From NCBI RefSeq assembly GCF_003946405.1, contig NZ_RHOG01000018.1, positions 1-49,699 of the forward strand: DNA of 49,699 bases. Direction: 5' to 3'. The stretch is from Lacticaseibacillus yichunensis (GTDB lineage Bacteria > Bacillota > Bacilli > Lactobacillales > Lactobacillaceae). Made by a program: the position numbers and the translations under genes. Numbering within the stretch: position 1 is the stretch's first letter; the number at the start of each line of letters is the position of its first letter. Shown here piece by piece: positions 40,070 through 49,688 of this stretch. The notes beneath the pieces were generated by a model. That model was not told where the DNA came from, made no database searches, and worked only from the letters and a program-made list of their open reading frames with translations.

Positions 40070-42149
40070 CCTGCTCGCCTGTCGCTGGGGTCGTGGCCGG
40101 TGAAGATGGGGTTTCGTTGGACTTAGCCGGGTCGTCGGAATCGGCCGGTTCGTCAGAATTAGCCAGGTCCAAGGTTGTGGTTGTGCTCGTTGTGTGGGTC
40201 TCGCCCGAATCTTCTCCGTCAGACGCCGCTCCGGCAGCTTGGGCCTCCGCACGCGCCGGCGCCACGCCCGCCGCTTTCACTGCGGCATTGAAGATTGCCT
40301 CAAACGATTCGAGTTGGGTCTTCTCATTGACCATCCCGCGAATGTACTCCGCCAGTAGCGGTTCCAGATATTGCGCCCACAGTTCGGCAGGGCTGATCTC
40401 GCTGAGCTTCAGGAAATACGATGGCCCGAGATCATAGTTTTCGTTCAGCCCATCCGTATGCTCGATTGCCTCGTTGAGATCGGTCATGATTGTCTCGGCC
40501 AGCTTCTGTTTATTTTTCAGCTCGCTGAGCATGCCCTTGCGCTCGTCTGCCGTGATGTTCATGAAGCGGAAGCGCCGGCGCATCGCGAAGTCGAAGCTGT
40601 CAACGGAGCGGTCGATGTCGTTCATCGTGCCGAGGATGTAGACGTTCTCCGGTACATACAGCTTGTCGGCGTCCGCGTCGTCGCTTGCGTGGAGGTTTGC
40701 GTACTGCGTCGACACCGCGCCAGCCGGGCCACGGTAGCCCGGGTCGATGGCGTAGAATAACTCGCCGAAAATTTTGCCGATCTCGCCGCGATTGATCTCG
40801 TCGATGATGAACACATAAGGCTTGGCCGCATCGCCGTTTGCCGTTTGCTCATCGATCGCATCCTGCAAAAACGCCTTGAACGTGCCAGGCTCCAGGCGGA
40901 AAGTCATCTGCTCGTCTTTCTTGCTGACATGGGGCCGCAAGCCTTCGACAAAATCCGTGTAATCATAGCTGGGATGGAACTGCACGAACCCCAGCCGCGT
41001 TTTCTCCTCGGCAGTCAGGTCCTTCACACTGGTGGTCGTGTGGCCACTGATGATGTAAGCCGCGACCATTTTCGCCAGGTACGTCTTGCCTGTGCCAGGC
41101 GCGCCGCGGAAGATCACGTTGGCCGAGGTGGTCAGCGCCCTAGCGTATTTGTCGATCTCGGGTGCGTCGATCTTAGGGCGAGCAGGAATGGTTGCCACTG
41201 CAGCCCGATTCACGGCGTGCTTGTCGACTTCCTGCCAGAAAACGCGCGCGACCACGCGAATCTCATCAGCCGTCACCTGCGCGCCACTGAGCGGCGTGGC
41301 AAAAAGTGTAGTCTTGTCGTTTGTGTCATCGTGATGCAAGTCTACGCGCAGGGCCGGCTGCTTCGGGTCGGAAATATCGTAGGTAAAATTAACCGCCCGT
41401 ATATTCAAATAAGGTGTCGCGCTGATGTGGCTACCGCCAAATGCCCGGCCAAAATTCCAACCGATCTGCCTACCGCCTATCACGATCTCAGACAAATTGT
41501 CGCGTTTGCGGAACCCACGGATCCAGCGATTGTCCTGCGCCTTGTCCGCATCGTAATCGCCGCCATTGTGAGCCAGCGACCAATTGACATACTCGATCAA
41601 CTCTTGAGCGATCGGGAGGAGTGCCTCAACTCTCGCGTCTTTCGGAGCTTCAGAGCCACCGGGGACTGGAGCGTTCATCGCTTCATCCGCCTCGTCCTCT
41701 GCCTGTAGTTCTACTCCTGCATCGCTAGGCGCATCCGAGTCGTCTGCGGTGCTCTCCTTGTTCTGCTTGATCTCATCTAGATGCGCTTGATAAGCGTCCT
41801 GTTCGCGGACCAGATTGCGAGTCAGGTCCAGGCCATACTCGTGGTACAACTGCTCGCCAAGTTCAGAGATCTGATAATACCCGCGCCGTGGCCGCAACAT
41901 CATCCCAGCTGTCGTTAATTCAGAGAGCGCCCACCAAGTGCGATTCTCGATCGTATTCGTGTTGTTATTGCCAATCGTGGCATTGCGCAGATCATCCGGC
42001 AGCCCGATTGCGTCGATAGCCTTGGCAATCAGGTCCTTGCCGCGCCATTCCGGTTTCTCAAGCGCTGTTCCCAGCAAAACAGATAGCATGCCATCCAGTG
42101 CCGGCACCCCATCCTTTGCGATCTGAAGCTGTTTGTAGTCAACTTTCAT
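40062..42149 (-). CDS. mcrB: McrB-like AAA+ GTPase with N-terminal winged-helix reader domain
   Basis: This 695-residue motor subunit has three parts. Residues about 10-105 resemble the Mrr N-terminal winged helix (WWALSELTTAGMMLRPRRGYYQISELGEQL around 72-101), likely to bind DNA. A central region (170-320) is of unknown type. The McrB AAA+ module has Walker A GAPGTGKT (349-356), Walker B YVFIIDEINRGEIGKIFGEL (445-464), the MNDIDRS signature (509-515) and the arginine cluster MRRRFRF. A tail (about 640-695) is acidic, Ser/Thr/Pro-rich and probably disordered. The start follows AAGGAAGGAG. It differs from E. coli McrB, whose reader domain is DUF3578. Confidence 0.9.
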   Translation of the reverse strand: MKVDYKQLQIAKDGVPALDGMLSVLLGTALEKPEWRGKDLIAKAIDAIGLPDDLRNATIGNNNTNTIENRTWWALSELTTAGMMLRPRRGYYQISELGEQLYHEYGLDLTRNLVREQDAYQAHLDEIKQNKESTADDSDAPSDAGVELQAEDEADEAMNAPVPGGSEAPKDARVEALLPIAQELIEYVNWSLAHNGGDYDADKAQDNRWIRGFRKRDNLSEIVIGGRQIGWNFGRAFGGSHISATPYLNIRAVNFTYDISDPKQPALRVDLHHDDTNDKTTLFATPLSGAQVTADEIRVVARVFWQEVDKHAVNRAAVATIPARPKIDAPEIDKYARALTTSANVIFRGAPGTGKTYLAKMVAAYIISGHTTTSVKDLTAEEKTRLGFVQFHPSYDYTDFVEGLRPHVSKKDEQMTFRLEPGTFKAFLQDAIDEQTANGDAAKPYVFIIDEINRGEIGKIFGELFYAIDPGYRGPAGAVSTQYANLHASDDADADKLYVPENVYILGTMNDIDRSVDSFDFAMRRRFRFMNITADERKGMLSELKNKQKLAETIMTDLNEAIEHTDGLNENYDLGPSYFLKLSEISPAELWAQYLEPLLAEYIRGMVNEKTQLESFEAIFNAAVKAAGVAPARAEAQAAGAASDGEDSGETHTTSTTTTLDLANSDEPADSDDPAKSNETPSSPATTPATGEQDE

Positions 42150-42417
42150 GAGCGACTCCTTCCTTGCCCGCGTGCGGGAAATGCTTTCGCTCTTCATTTT
42201 CGGCTATCTGAGGGATTTTGCAAGCGGGAAAATAGGTCGGCGTTTGCACAAAGCGGCATCTTCGCGAGCCAAGAAAACCCCTGCATCCCCATCCCTCGAA
42301 AAAGCGTTCAGATATGCTACACTTTCTCCCTATTGTCCCAAAATGCGCAATGATACATGTAAATATGTTGGGTGAATCCATCCTTGTGGGGGCGGGATGG
42401 CGAAAGGGTGAGCTGAC

Positions 42418-44907
42418 TTGACAAGGCACGGGACTCGATATCAACCAGATCCGCCCCACACACAAAGGCGTGACTTCAAAGTAGTGAAGCGCGGCGCCCT
42501 CGCACTTGCGGTTCTTGGCATCGGCACCGCATTGGCGATCGCCATGCCATCGTCGACCGCTCCGTCTGCCGTGCAAACCGTGCAGGCGGCGACGACCATG
42601 TACAGTGGGACTTGGGGGACCGTCAATTGGACCATCGACGCCGACTGGACGCTCCACCTCGGCGCGGGTACTGGTGCAACCTACGTGACGGCAAACACCA
42701 CCGTCAATCCTTGGGCCGCCTATAATGCCAATATCGTCAAGGTCTCCGTTGAAGGTAAAGTCGTGTTACCGGCCTCCGTTAATACACTATTTGGCGTCCA
42801 GCCCGTGTCAGCCGGCCAGACCGTGACCGCTTGGCAAAAACTGACCAGCATCACAGGCCTGGAAAATATGGATACCAGCAACGTGACCTCCATGGCTTAC
42901 ATGTTTGCCGGGACCCCGGTTCAGACGATCAGTGGCTTGGCCGGATGGAACGTGTCTAATGTCGCAAGCATGATGTTTATGTTCAACAAACTCCCGAACC
43001 TAACTCAGCTTGACCTATCCGCTTGGAACACCGGCAACGTGACGAATGCCAGCAACCTATTTAATGGCGACACCGCGTTAACCTCCGTGGGCGACCTCAG
43101 CAGCTGGAACATGGCCAAAAACGACAACATGGGATACATGTTCACCTCGACTTCCGCGCTTCGATCCATCGGCAACCTCGCCTCCTGGAACGTTGGAAAA
43201 GTCACCAACATGCAGTCGATGTTTTACGCCACCGGCATCACGGACCTCGGCGCGCTCGATGCATGGGATGTCAGCAACGTGACCTCTATGACCTATATGT
43301 TTTCGGCCGCGCCAAATCTCGCTCACATCGGCGACCTCTCCGCGTGGCAAACGGGAAAGGTCGTCAATCCGGGCTACATGTTTCAAAATGCGACCGCGTT
43401 GCAAGACATCGGCCATCTGGACAACTGGAACGTGTCCTCGATGACCACAATGCAATCCATGTTTCAAGGAAGCGGCCTTGTGGACCTGGGTAATCTCGGA
43501 AACTGGAACACCAGCAAAGTGACCAACATGATTGCCATGTTCGCAGACACAGCCAACCTGACCACCATCGGGAATATCGGCCAGTGGCAGACCAGCCAGC
43601 TGACCTCTGCTCAGATGATGTTCCAAAACGCCGCGAAACTGACTTTCCTTAACTTTAGTGGATGGAACACAGCCAATCTCACCGCCGGGAAAATCACCAA
43701 TATCTTCAATGGCATGACCAGCCTCAACCAGATCACATTCGGCCCACAATTCACGCTCCAGCCGGCCCTGCCAAACGCGACCACAACCACTCACTGGCTA
43801 TCCGTCGGCACAGGCAGCACCGCCGCTCCGGAAGGCCTCGTTGACCTCACCACCGTTGCCGGTACCAGCGCCACCTCAGCGTATACTGGCGCCAACGCGG
43901 ATACTTATGTGTTGGGCAGCCTCGACGTCACCGCGACGATCACCTTCGTCGATGATGACGGCGGCGGTGCGGTCGTCGGCACCCCCACGACCGTCTCAGG
44001 CCTCCCCGGCGCCACCATGCCCTACACCGTGACCGTGCCGGCCAATTACGTCCTCGCCAGCGGCAACCTCACGGGGAACATTGTGTTGACCCGCGACGAC
44101 AACGACAACGTAGTGATCCACCTCAAGCATGGCATTTCAGGAAACACCACGATCACGGGGTTACCAACCGATTTTACCTATCCAGACAACATGACGAAAA
44201 ATACGATCTACCGCGAGTTCACGCGCACGATCACCGTCACCGCGCCGGACGGGACGATCACGACCACCACCCAGCTGATCACCTACTTCTGTTACGTGCG
44301 ATATGACCTCGTCACTCACGCCATCGTGAAAAATTCCGACAGCTATTGGCACGTTTCGGCCGGCATCGACGCCACCGGCAACCTAATTGCAGGCGGGGCG
44401 CATCCGACCGGCGATGGCTCCAACGATGGCAGCTGGCCCGCATTCACCCCGCCCGCCATCCCGGGCTACAAAGTCGTCGGCAGCGACGGTTCCACCAGCG
44501 CGCCGCCCAAGACCGTCAACGCAAAAACCGGCGCAAGCACCACCCTCGCCTATCACTACGAGGCACTGCCCGGCACCGCCACCATCACCTACATCGACGA
44601 AAACGGCGATCAGGTCGGCGATCCCGTCACGGTAAACGGCCTTGTTGGCACCACGGTCAGCTACACCCCAGTTTTGCCAGTCGGATACGATTTCGTGAAC
44701 GCTGGGGATGCGGTTGCTAAATCGATTATTATCACGGCGGACAATTCGGATAACCTGACCATTCGCATTGAGAAATGGGTGTCGCAGTTTCCGGCTACCG
44801 GGAGTTCAAGTCGGTTGATGATGCAGGGGATTAGTGTTCTGGTGCTGGGCCTGGGGGCTGTTGGACTCGCGTTTGGGGCAAGGCGCAAACGGCGCGATGC
44901 AAAATAA
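42418..44907 (+). CDS. LPXTG-like cell-wall surface protein with BspA-type (DUF285) repeats and MucBP domains
   Basis: This 829-residue secreted protein has a signal peptide (hydrophobic core ALALAVLGIGTALAIAM, cleavage near VQA-A at about 58). BspA-like leucine-rich repeats with NVSNVxSMxxMF signatures cover about 135-440. Two MucBP-like domains follow (about 500-565 and 715-780: ATITFVDDDG, ATITYIDENG). The C-terminal sorting signal is FPATG (Phe replacing Leu), a hydrophobic span and RRKRRDAK. Such proteins bind host surfaces. The start is a TTG 6 nt after AAAGGGTGAG; the next candidate, GTG at 42484, would still keep the signal core. It is transcribed opposite to mcrBC and BREX. Confidence 0.88.
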   Translation: MTRHGTRYQPDPPHTQRRDFKVVKRGALALAVLGIGTALAIAMPSSTAPSAVQTVQAATTMYSGTWGTVNWTIDADWTLHLGAGTGATYVTANTTVNPWAAYNANIVKVSVEGKVVLPASVNTLFGVQPVSAGQTVTAWQKLTSITGLENMDTSNVTSMAYMFAGTPVQTISGLAGWNVSNVASMMFMFNKLPNLTQLDLSAWNTGNVTNASNLFNGDTALTSVGDLSSWNMAKNDNMGYMFTSTSALRSIGNLASWNVGKVTNMQSMFYATGITDLGALDAWDVSNVTSMTYMFSAAPNLAHIGDLSAWQTGKVVNPGYMFQNATALQDIGHLDNWNVSSMTTMQSMFQGSGLVDLGNLGNWNTSKVTNMIAMFADTANLTTIGNIGQWQTSQLTSAQMMFQNAAKLTFLNFSGWNTANLTAGKITNIFNGMTSLNQITFGPQFTLQPALPNATTTTHWLSVGTGSTAAPEGLVDLTTVAGTSATSAYTGANADTYVLGSLDVTATITFVDDDGGGAVVGTPTTVSGLPGATMPYTVTVPANYVLASGNLTGNIVLTRDDNDNVVIHLKHGISGNTTITGLPTDFTYPDNMTKNTIYREFTRTITVTAPDGTITTTTQLITYFCYVRYDLVTHAIVKNSDSYWHVSAGIDATGNLIAGGAHPTGDGSNDGSWPAFTPPAIPGYKVVGSDGSTSAPPKTVNAKTGASTTLAYHYEALPGTATITYIDENGDQVGDPVTVNGLVGTTVSYTPVLPVGYDFVNAGDAVAKSIIITADNSDNLTIRIEKWVSQFPATGSSSRLMMQGISVLVLGLGAVGLAFGARRKRRDAK

Positions 44908-45011
44908 CGTTGAAGTCAAAGTCAGCACACAAGCGGATAGCCAAGGCTGGGCAAGTCTGGCACCACCGAATATCGACTCAAAACACCAAACAAAACAATC
45001 TACTGAGAATC

Positions 45012-45055
45012 AAAAAAAGTGAGTGCCGGTCAAAATTCCGACACCCACTTTTTTT
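45012..45055. terminator. bidirectional terminator between the surface-protein gene and brxL
   Basis: AAAAAAAGTG-A-GTG-C-CGG pairs with CCG-A-CAC-C-CACTTTTTTT, loop TCAAAATT. Its right T-run overlaps the brxL stop codon. It closes both converging units. Confidence 0.95.
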
Positions 45056-47111
45056 AGCTCAGACCAAACGCCTTAAATGCCGCATCCTCGACATCTTTAT
45101 ACGTTACCCAGGTGAATGCGCCCATCAACTCAGGCGGTACAGTCGCCATCTGCGCCATGGCACTCGCTGGCAGCAGAACATTCTTCGCCCCGCTGTCCTG
45201 TGCCACCTGCAACACATCCGCCAAGTTATCAACTTTGCCGATGGACCCGCCCAATGACATCTCGCCGAGCACGACCATGCTGTCAAGCGTCGGCCGCTCC
45301 ACCGAAATAGAGATCAGCGCAATGAACGTCGCAAGCGAGAGATGTTCGCTCGTCTCATTGCTATTCAGATTGGTCACGTGAATTGCATAAGCGTGCTTCA
45401 TCGGCATCATGCGCTGATCGATCTGATTATAATTCGCCAGCAGATAACGCATTGCCGTATCCATCGCTTCACGGGCAGCTCGATTGGAGCCAATCCCCGT
45501 CTTATCCAGTTTCCCGCTGCCAGGAGCTTTGGTCGTTTCGAGCTTGAAAAGACTGAGTCGCTCCGCCTCATCGTATTGCACAGTGTACACGAAGCCTGGC
45601 TTTTCGATACCAACCGGAATCAGCGTCGCCGACCCCTGCTCTGGCACCGTGACATAGGTCTCCTCACCGGTTTCGCGATCGATGTAGGAGAAGTTGACGT
45701 CATAGAATTCCATCCCGCCAATCTTCTTCAACTGTTCCTTCACCCGGCGCCGCATCTCAAGCGCAAACGCCAAGACCTCCGCAACCTCATCCTTCGTGAA
45801 TTGGCCATCGGGGAAAAGCAGCTTGATCATGCCGGAGACAGTTTTGCGTACCGCGATTGTGTCTCGCTGATTCAGCTGATTGCCCAGCGCGAAATAGTCC
45901 TCGATGACATCCCCGTACCCGGTTTTCCGCAATTCGCGCATGACCTCGGCAAGATAGTCCGTGATCAGCCCGTACCCATTCGTGAAGAACGCGGGCTTGT
46001 ACTTTGGTATCTCCCAGCCCGGCAGGTAGTTGTGAATGCGATCCAAAAAGGCCGTGTCCGTTCCCATTGCGGGTGGAAATGGCTCAAACAAATTCGATGT
46101 CCGCAACATCACATCGACGCTTTGATTGATGTTCCCAACAAACACCATTCCGGCATCCGCCTGGATCTCGTTGCGCCCACGGACAAACGACCCTGAGGCC
46201 ATGTAGTCCTTCATGATCTGAATGCCATCTTGGTCTTTGAAATTGATCCCGGCGACTTCATCGAACGCCACCGCATCCCACATCCCGACCAAACCCACTT
46301 CACGGCGGGCCATATTGTAAAACAGGTTGGCCACCGTGGTCTGCCCACCGGAAACTAAAATGGTATTTGGCGACAGCTCCTTATAGACGTGTGACTTCCC
46401 CGTGCCACGTGGGCCGAGTTCAACCAAATTGTAATTATTTTCGACAAACGGAATGAGCCGCGAAATCAATAGCCATTTGACTCGCTGATCAAACTCGCTG
46501 GGCTCCATGCCAATCGAGCGCAACAACAGATCGACCCATTCATCCGTCGTGAAATGCGGCCGGGCCTCATACACCTCACTCATCTGGATGGCTGGCACCT
46601 GAACCGGCGTCAACTGCTCAATGATGAAGTGGTCGATGCTCTCATGATCGTAACTGAGCCGGACAATCGACCAGATACCGCCGACCAGAAACCGTTCGTA
46701 ATCTTGGACATAGCGTTCATCGATCGGAACACCAATCAGGTTGAGATTGCTAAACGCGGCCTCATAGCGATCAGCCGTCGAATTCAGATAGACCTGGAGC
46801 CGATCGATCACCGTGTATGAGCCGACTTCACGGATTTTTGACTTAATCTTCTCCGCCTCATCCGGCCGCACATAGTTGTTCGCCAGCGTCTTCTTCACAT
46901 TCTCGACGCCGCGCTCGATCGTCACCGGATCAGAGCCACTCGCATACTGCCCCAGCAAAAATTCCAACACATAGGTCGGGACATTGGCACCTTCCTTGAT
47001 GCGCTGCGTGAGGTCCTTACGCACAAAGCGGCCGGGAAAATAGGCTTCAAGTTTATCCAGCAACGCGTCCTGGTTGAGCTGTTGTTCTTGCATTTCGTCA
47101 TCAGATGTCAA
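45054..47111 (-). CDS. brxL: BREX system Lon-like AAA+ protein BrxL
   Basis: This 685-residue protein is the BrxL component of type 1 BREX phage defence. It has the N-terminal signature LEAYFPGRFVRKDLTQRIKEG (18-38, family hallmark), an AAA+ core with Walker A GPRGTGKS (233-240), Walker B AVAFDEVAG (280-288) and sensor 1 VFVGNINQ (323-330), and a C-terminal Lon-protease-like fold (about 580-685: LSLATFIALISIS, LGGSIGKVDNLADVLQVA). The canonical Lon Ser-Lys motifs are not clearly present. BrxL forms rings on DNA and is needed for defence. The preferred start is a TTG at 47111, 8 nt after AAGGAGG and overlapping pglZ by 11 bp; an ATG at 47093 has no ribosome site. Confidence 0.94.
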   Translation of the reverse strand: MTSDDEMQEQQLNQDALLDKLEAYFPGRFVRKDLTQRIKEGANVPTYVLEFLLGQYASGSDPVTIERGVENVKKTLANNYVRPDEAEKIKSKIREVGSYTVIDRLQVYLNSTADRYEAAFSNLNLIGVPIDERYVQDYERFLVGGIWSIVRLSYDHESIDHFIIEQLTPVQVPAIQMSEVYEARPHFTTDEWVDLLLRSIGMEPSEFDQRVKWLLISRLIPFVENNYNLVELGPRGTGKSHVYKELSPNTILVSGGQTTVANLFYNMARREVGLVGMWDAVAFDEVAGINFKDQDGIQIMKDYMASGSFVRGRNEIQADAGMVFVGNINQSVDVMLRTSNLFEPFPPAMGTDTAFLDRIHNYLPGWEIPKYKPAFFTNGYGLITDYLAEVMRELRKTGYGDVIEDYFALGNQLNQRDTIAVRKTVSGMIKLLFPDGQFTKDEVAEVLAFALEMRRRVKEQLKKIGGMEFYDVNFSYIDRETGEETYVTVPEQGSATLIPVGIEKPGFVYTVQYDEAERLSLFKLETTKAPGSGKLDKTGIGSNRAAREAMDTAMRYLLANYNQIDQRMMPMKHAYAIHVTNLNSNETSEHLSLATFIALISISVERPTLDSMVVLGEMSLGGSIGKVDNLADVLQVAQDSGAKNVLLPASAMAQMATVPPELMGAFTWVTYKDVEDAAFKAFGLS

Positions 47112-49614
47112 AGCCGAAGCCTCCTTGAATCACAATGTCCATTTGATAATCCGAGGTGTATTCCACGCCGGTTTCATCGTTGTGCAGCACCAAATGATAC
47201 GTGTGGCCGTTTATGAATGGCTGCTCCGCAAGCGTCACCCGCACCGGCTTGATGCGCGCCTTTGGATCCGGATCGCTGATATCGGCCACAAACGCGGTTT
47301 CGCCAGAAATCTTGCGATGCGCATCGTCCACGAAATAGATTGTATAGTGCGCAGGCGTGACCATCTCGCTGATCGGATCGTCCTGCATCAAGCGAACCGT
47401 CAACTGCCGAGACGTGATGCGCGAGTTTGCGGTGACGTCATGGATCCGCGCATTTTCAGCCTGCGAGCGGCCGCGCTTGGTTGTGACCTCAAGCACCGGC
47501 ACCAACATTTCTTGAAGCGAAGCGCCACCATGCACATAATTTTGGCCAGCCCCAGGCGCTTTGAAAATGTTGAAGTTGGTCGGGTAGTTCACATAGCGTT
47601 GATCTGAGTTACCAAGAATTTCCCCGATCTTTTGTGAGCCAACACCGGTCAATTCGATCGGTTGCTCGCTGAACGCATAGCGCTGTTCCTTTTTGAAAGT
47701 CGGGAAGCTGCTAATATCAATCTTGTTGGCCTCATCGATCGGCGCCCAACGGTAAATAAAGCCGTGATCAGCCGTCACCAAGACGTTTCGAATCGAGCGA
47801 TTGCGCAAAATCTCAATCACGCGCGACAACTGGTCAATGGTTCGCGAAACCGCATCGAAGACCTGATTTTCACTTCTTGGACTTTCACCGGTATTGTCAA
47901 TCTCGTTATGGTACATGTACAGCGTGTTCTTACCAGTCAATAACGCAGTGCGGGCATCGGTGCTCATTGCCAGAAACTCGGTCACGCCAATCGCATCCGA
48001 ATTTGGATCCTCTTGTTGCAAAATTGCTCGGCGTTTCTCGAGACTATCGCAATCCTGATCGTCAACCGTGACCTTCTTCTCTTCGGCATAGGCCAACTGA
48101 TGATTGGGTAAGAGCGCGGGCATTCCAAAATAGGTCACCGATGGTAAGCCAGTGATCGTCCAGTCCATGGTGGTTTCAAATTTGTCCTGCTGGTCGAGCT
48201 GGGCCTGTAATTCTTTGGCTGCCTCAAACCGGAACGCATCCGAAATGATAACCACGGTACGGTTCTGCTGATTGGACACATAATTGCTGTAGAACTTACG
48301 CTGCAAATTGCGTGTTGGTACTTTCGTGGGCGCATAGACCTGATTCCAGTGATTAATCGAGGTACTCAGATAGTCATTGAGATACGTGTTTTCAACTTTG
48401 GCACGCAACGGCACAACGAGGTCTTCTTGATCGGGAATGACCTTTTGCATTCCCTGAATAAACTTCCGATACGTGGTATCAATCGTGTATTCAGTGGTCG
48501 TATACCGCTGAACCAGACCGCCCAGATCATCACTGTCGCCGGCATTGTGGAAGCGCAGCAGACGAAGCGCCGCCAATTCGATCTCGTAGACCTGATCATA
48601 TTGCTCGTGATAAGTCATATTCTGTCGCTGGCTAATCAGCTCATCCAACGTATTGCGCCCGACCTTTGTGGCCACATCCCCATCAAGCAGACGGCCTGTC
48701 AGCCACTTCACAATCATTCGATCCAGTTGCGGGAAGGCATCGATGTGCATCAAAACAGACACATCTAGCTTCTGGAATTGTTGCGCAGCATCGACAGCCT
48801 GCCAAACCTCTACAGCGGTACGTTGAATATCTTGCTGTGCTGTAAAGAGATTACGCGAATTCTGGATAAACGAAATGGCATTGTTGACCTGCGTGATCTT
48901 ATACGTGTGGTAGTAATCCGGCAGTTCCACTTGGCCCTGGTCAAAGGCAAAATTCAGGAAGATCGCAGACATCAAACCAAGCAACGTTGGCTCAGCCGGT
49001 ACATAGCCATACCCTTTCGCAATGAAGTCCCAGAATTGAGTCAGCACACCGTATTTCGCAAAGCTTGAAAGAATGGAATTGTCAGCATCGGTGGACTCGT
49101 GAATGACCGCCCGAAGCACACCAGAAAGAGTGACTTCATCCGCTTTTGATAGAACGGCCAAGAGTGTGAGCGTCGGGTTTTTCTTCGGCCCATATAGCTT
49201 CTGAAAACGCGTCTTGCGTTCCTTACTTGCAAAGAAGGCTTGCTGGTCGGAAACGAAGCCTTGCTGATCGGCAGGCAACTGCAATTCCTCTCGCAACATG
49301 GTGACCGCATCAGCAGAGTATGAACGAGAGAAGCGCTCAAAATCAGCCAAGAAGTCCTCATTCAAGGCAGGCTTGGGCACCGGGGAATAGACCAGCGCAC
49401 TCCCCCCCGCTTCCTGGATCTCAAGTAGCTGGAGTTTGGTGTGAAATTGTTGACTAGCGGCCATCTCGATGATTGGCACATTCAGGTTCTCGCGCAATTC
49501 CACAATATTGTCAGCAAACGCACCTTCGTCGTCATACCAAAAGACAAAGTGGTTACTAGGTGTGAACATCCCGTTCAACGCCTCTGTAATCTGAGTCAAG
49601 TTCAATTCTGCCAT
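47101..49614 (-). CDS. pglZ: BREX system alkaline-phosphatase-like protein PglZ
   Basis: This 837-residue protein is PglZ of type 1 BREX. The PglZ domain, an alkaline-phosphatase superfamily fold, runs over about 450-640 with VVIISDAFRFEAAKEL (454-469; metal-ligand Asp) and VTADHGF (613-619). The N-terminal 400 residues are helical and BREX-specific, and a beta-rich C terminus ends in GGFGFDI. Length is standard. No good ribosome site precedes the ATG at 49614. Only 85 bp of upstream sequence remain, so promoter and operon context (usually pglX upstream) lie outside the window. The gene looks less G+C-rich than the core genes to the left. Confidence 0.94.
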   Translation of the reverse strand: MAELNLTQITEALNGMFTPSNHFVFWYDDEGAFADNIVELRENLNVPIIEMAASQQFHTKLQLLEIQEAGGSALVYSPVPKPALNEDFLADFERFSRSYSADAVTMLREELQLPADQQGFVSDQQAFFASKERKTRFQKLYGPKKNPTLTLLAVLSKADEVTLSGVLRAVIHESTDADNSILSSFAKYGVLTQFWDFIAKGYGYVPAEPTLLGLMSAIFLNFAFDQGQVELPDYYHTYKITQVNNAISFIQNSRNLFTAQQDIQRTAVEVWQAVDAAQQFQKLDVSVLMHIDAFPQLDRMIVKWLTGRLLDGDVATKVGRNTLDELISQRQNMTYHEQYDQVYEIELAALRLLRFHNAGDSDDLGGLVQRYTTTEYTIDTTYRKFIQGMQKVIPDQEDLVVPLRAKVENTYLNDYLSTSINHWNQVYAPTKVPTRNLQRKFYSNYVSNQQNRTVVIISDAFRFEAAKELQAQLDQQDKFETTMDWTITGLPSVTYFGMPALLPNHQLAYAEEKKVTVDDQDCDSLEKRRAILQQEDPNSDAIGVTEFLAMSTDARTALLTGKNTLYMYHNEIDNTGESPRSENQVFDAVSRTIDQLSRVIEILRNRSIRNVLVTADHGFIYRWAPIDEANKIDISSFPTFKKEQRYAFSEQPIELTGVGSQKIGEILGNSDQRYVNYPTNFNIFKAPGAGQNYVHGGASLQEMLVPVLEVTTKRGRSQAENARIHDVTANSRITSRQLTVRLMQDDPISEMVTPAHYTIYFVDDAHRKISGETAFVADISDPDPKARIKPVRVTLAEQPFINGHTYHLVLHNDETGVEYTSDYQMDIVIQGGFGFDI

Positions 49615-49661
49615 GTGCTATGTAGTGGATACTGAATATTTGTAAGTGCCTTGTTTTCATG

Positions 49662-49688
49662 GGAACCGTTCCGTTACTGTCGTATAAT
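49662..49688 (+). promoter_or_regulatory. dyad GGAACCGTTCC and a rightward TATAAT at the window edge
   Basis: GGAAC-C-GTTCC (49662-49672) lies ten bases before TATAAT (49683-49688), which would read rightwards out of the window. No consensus -35 lies 16-18 bp upstream. It hints at a divergent, regulated unit right of pglZ. Confidence 0.35.

Noticed and set aside
42148-42375. 75-codon forward ORF between mcrB and the surface-protein gene
   Set aside because: No ribosome site; composition mixed and no conserved pattern; likely chance in a 268-bp promoter region.
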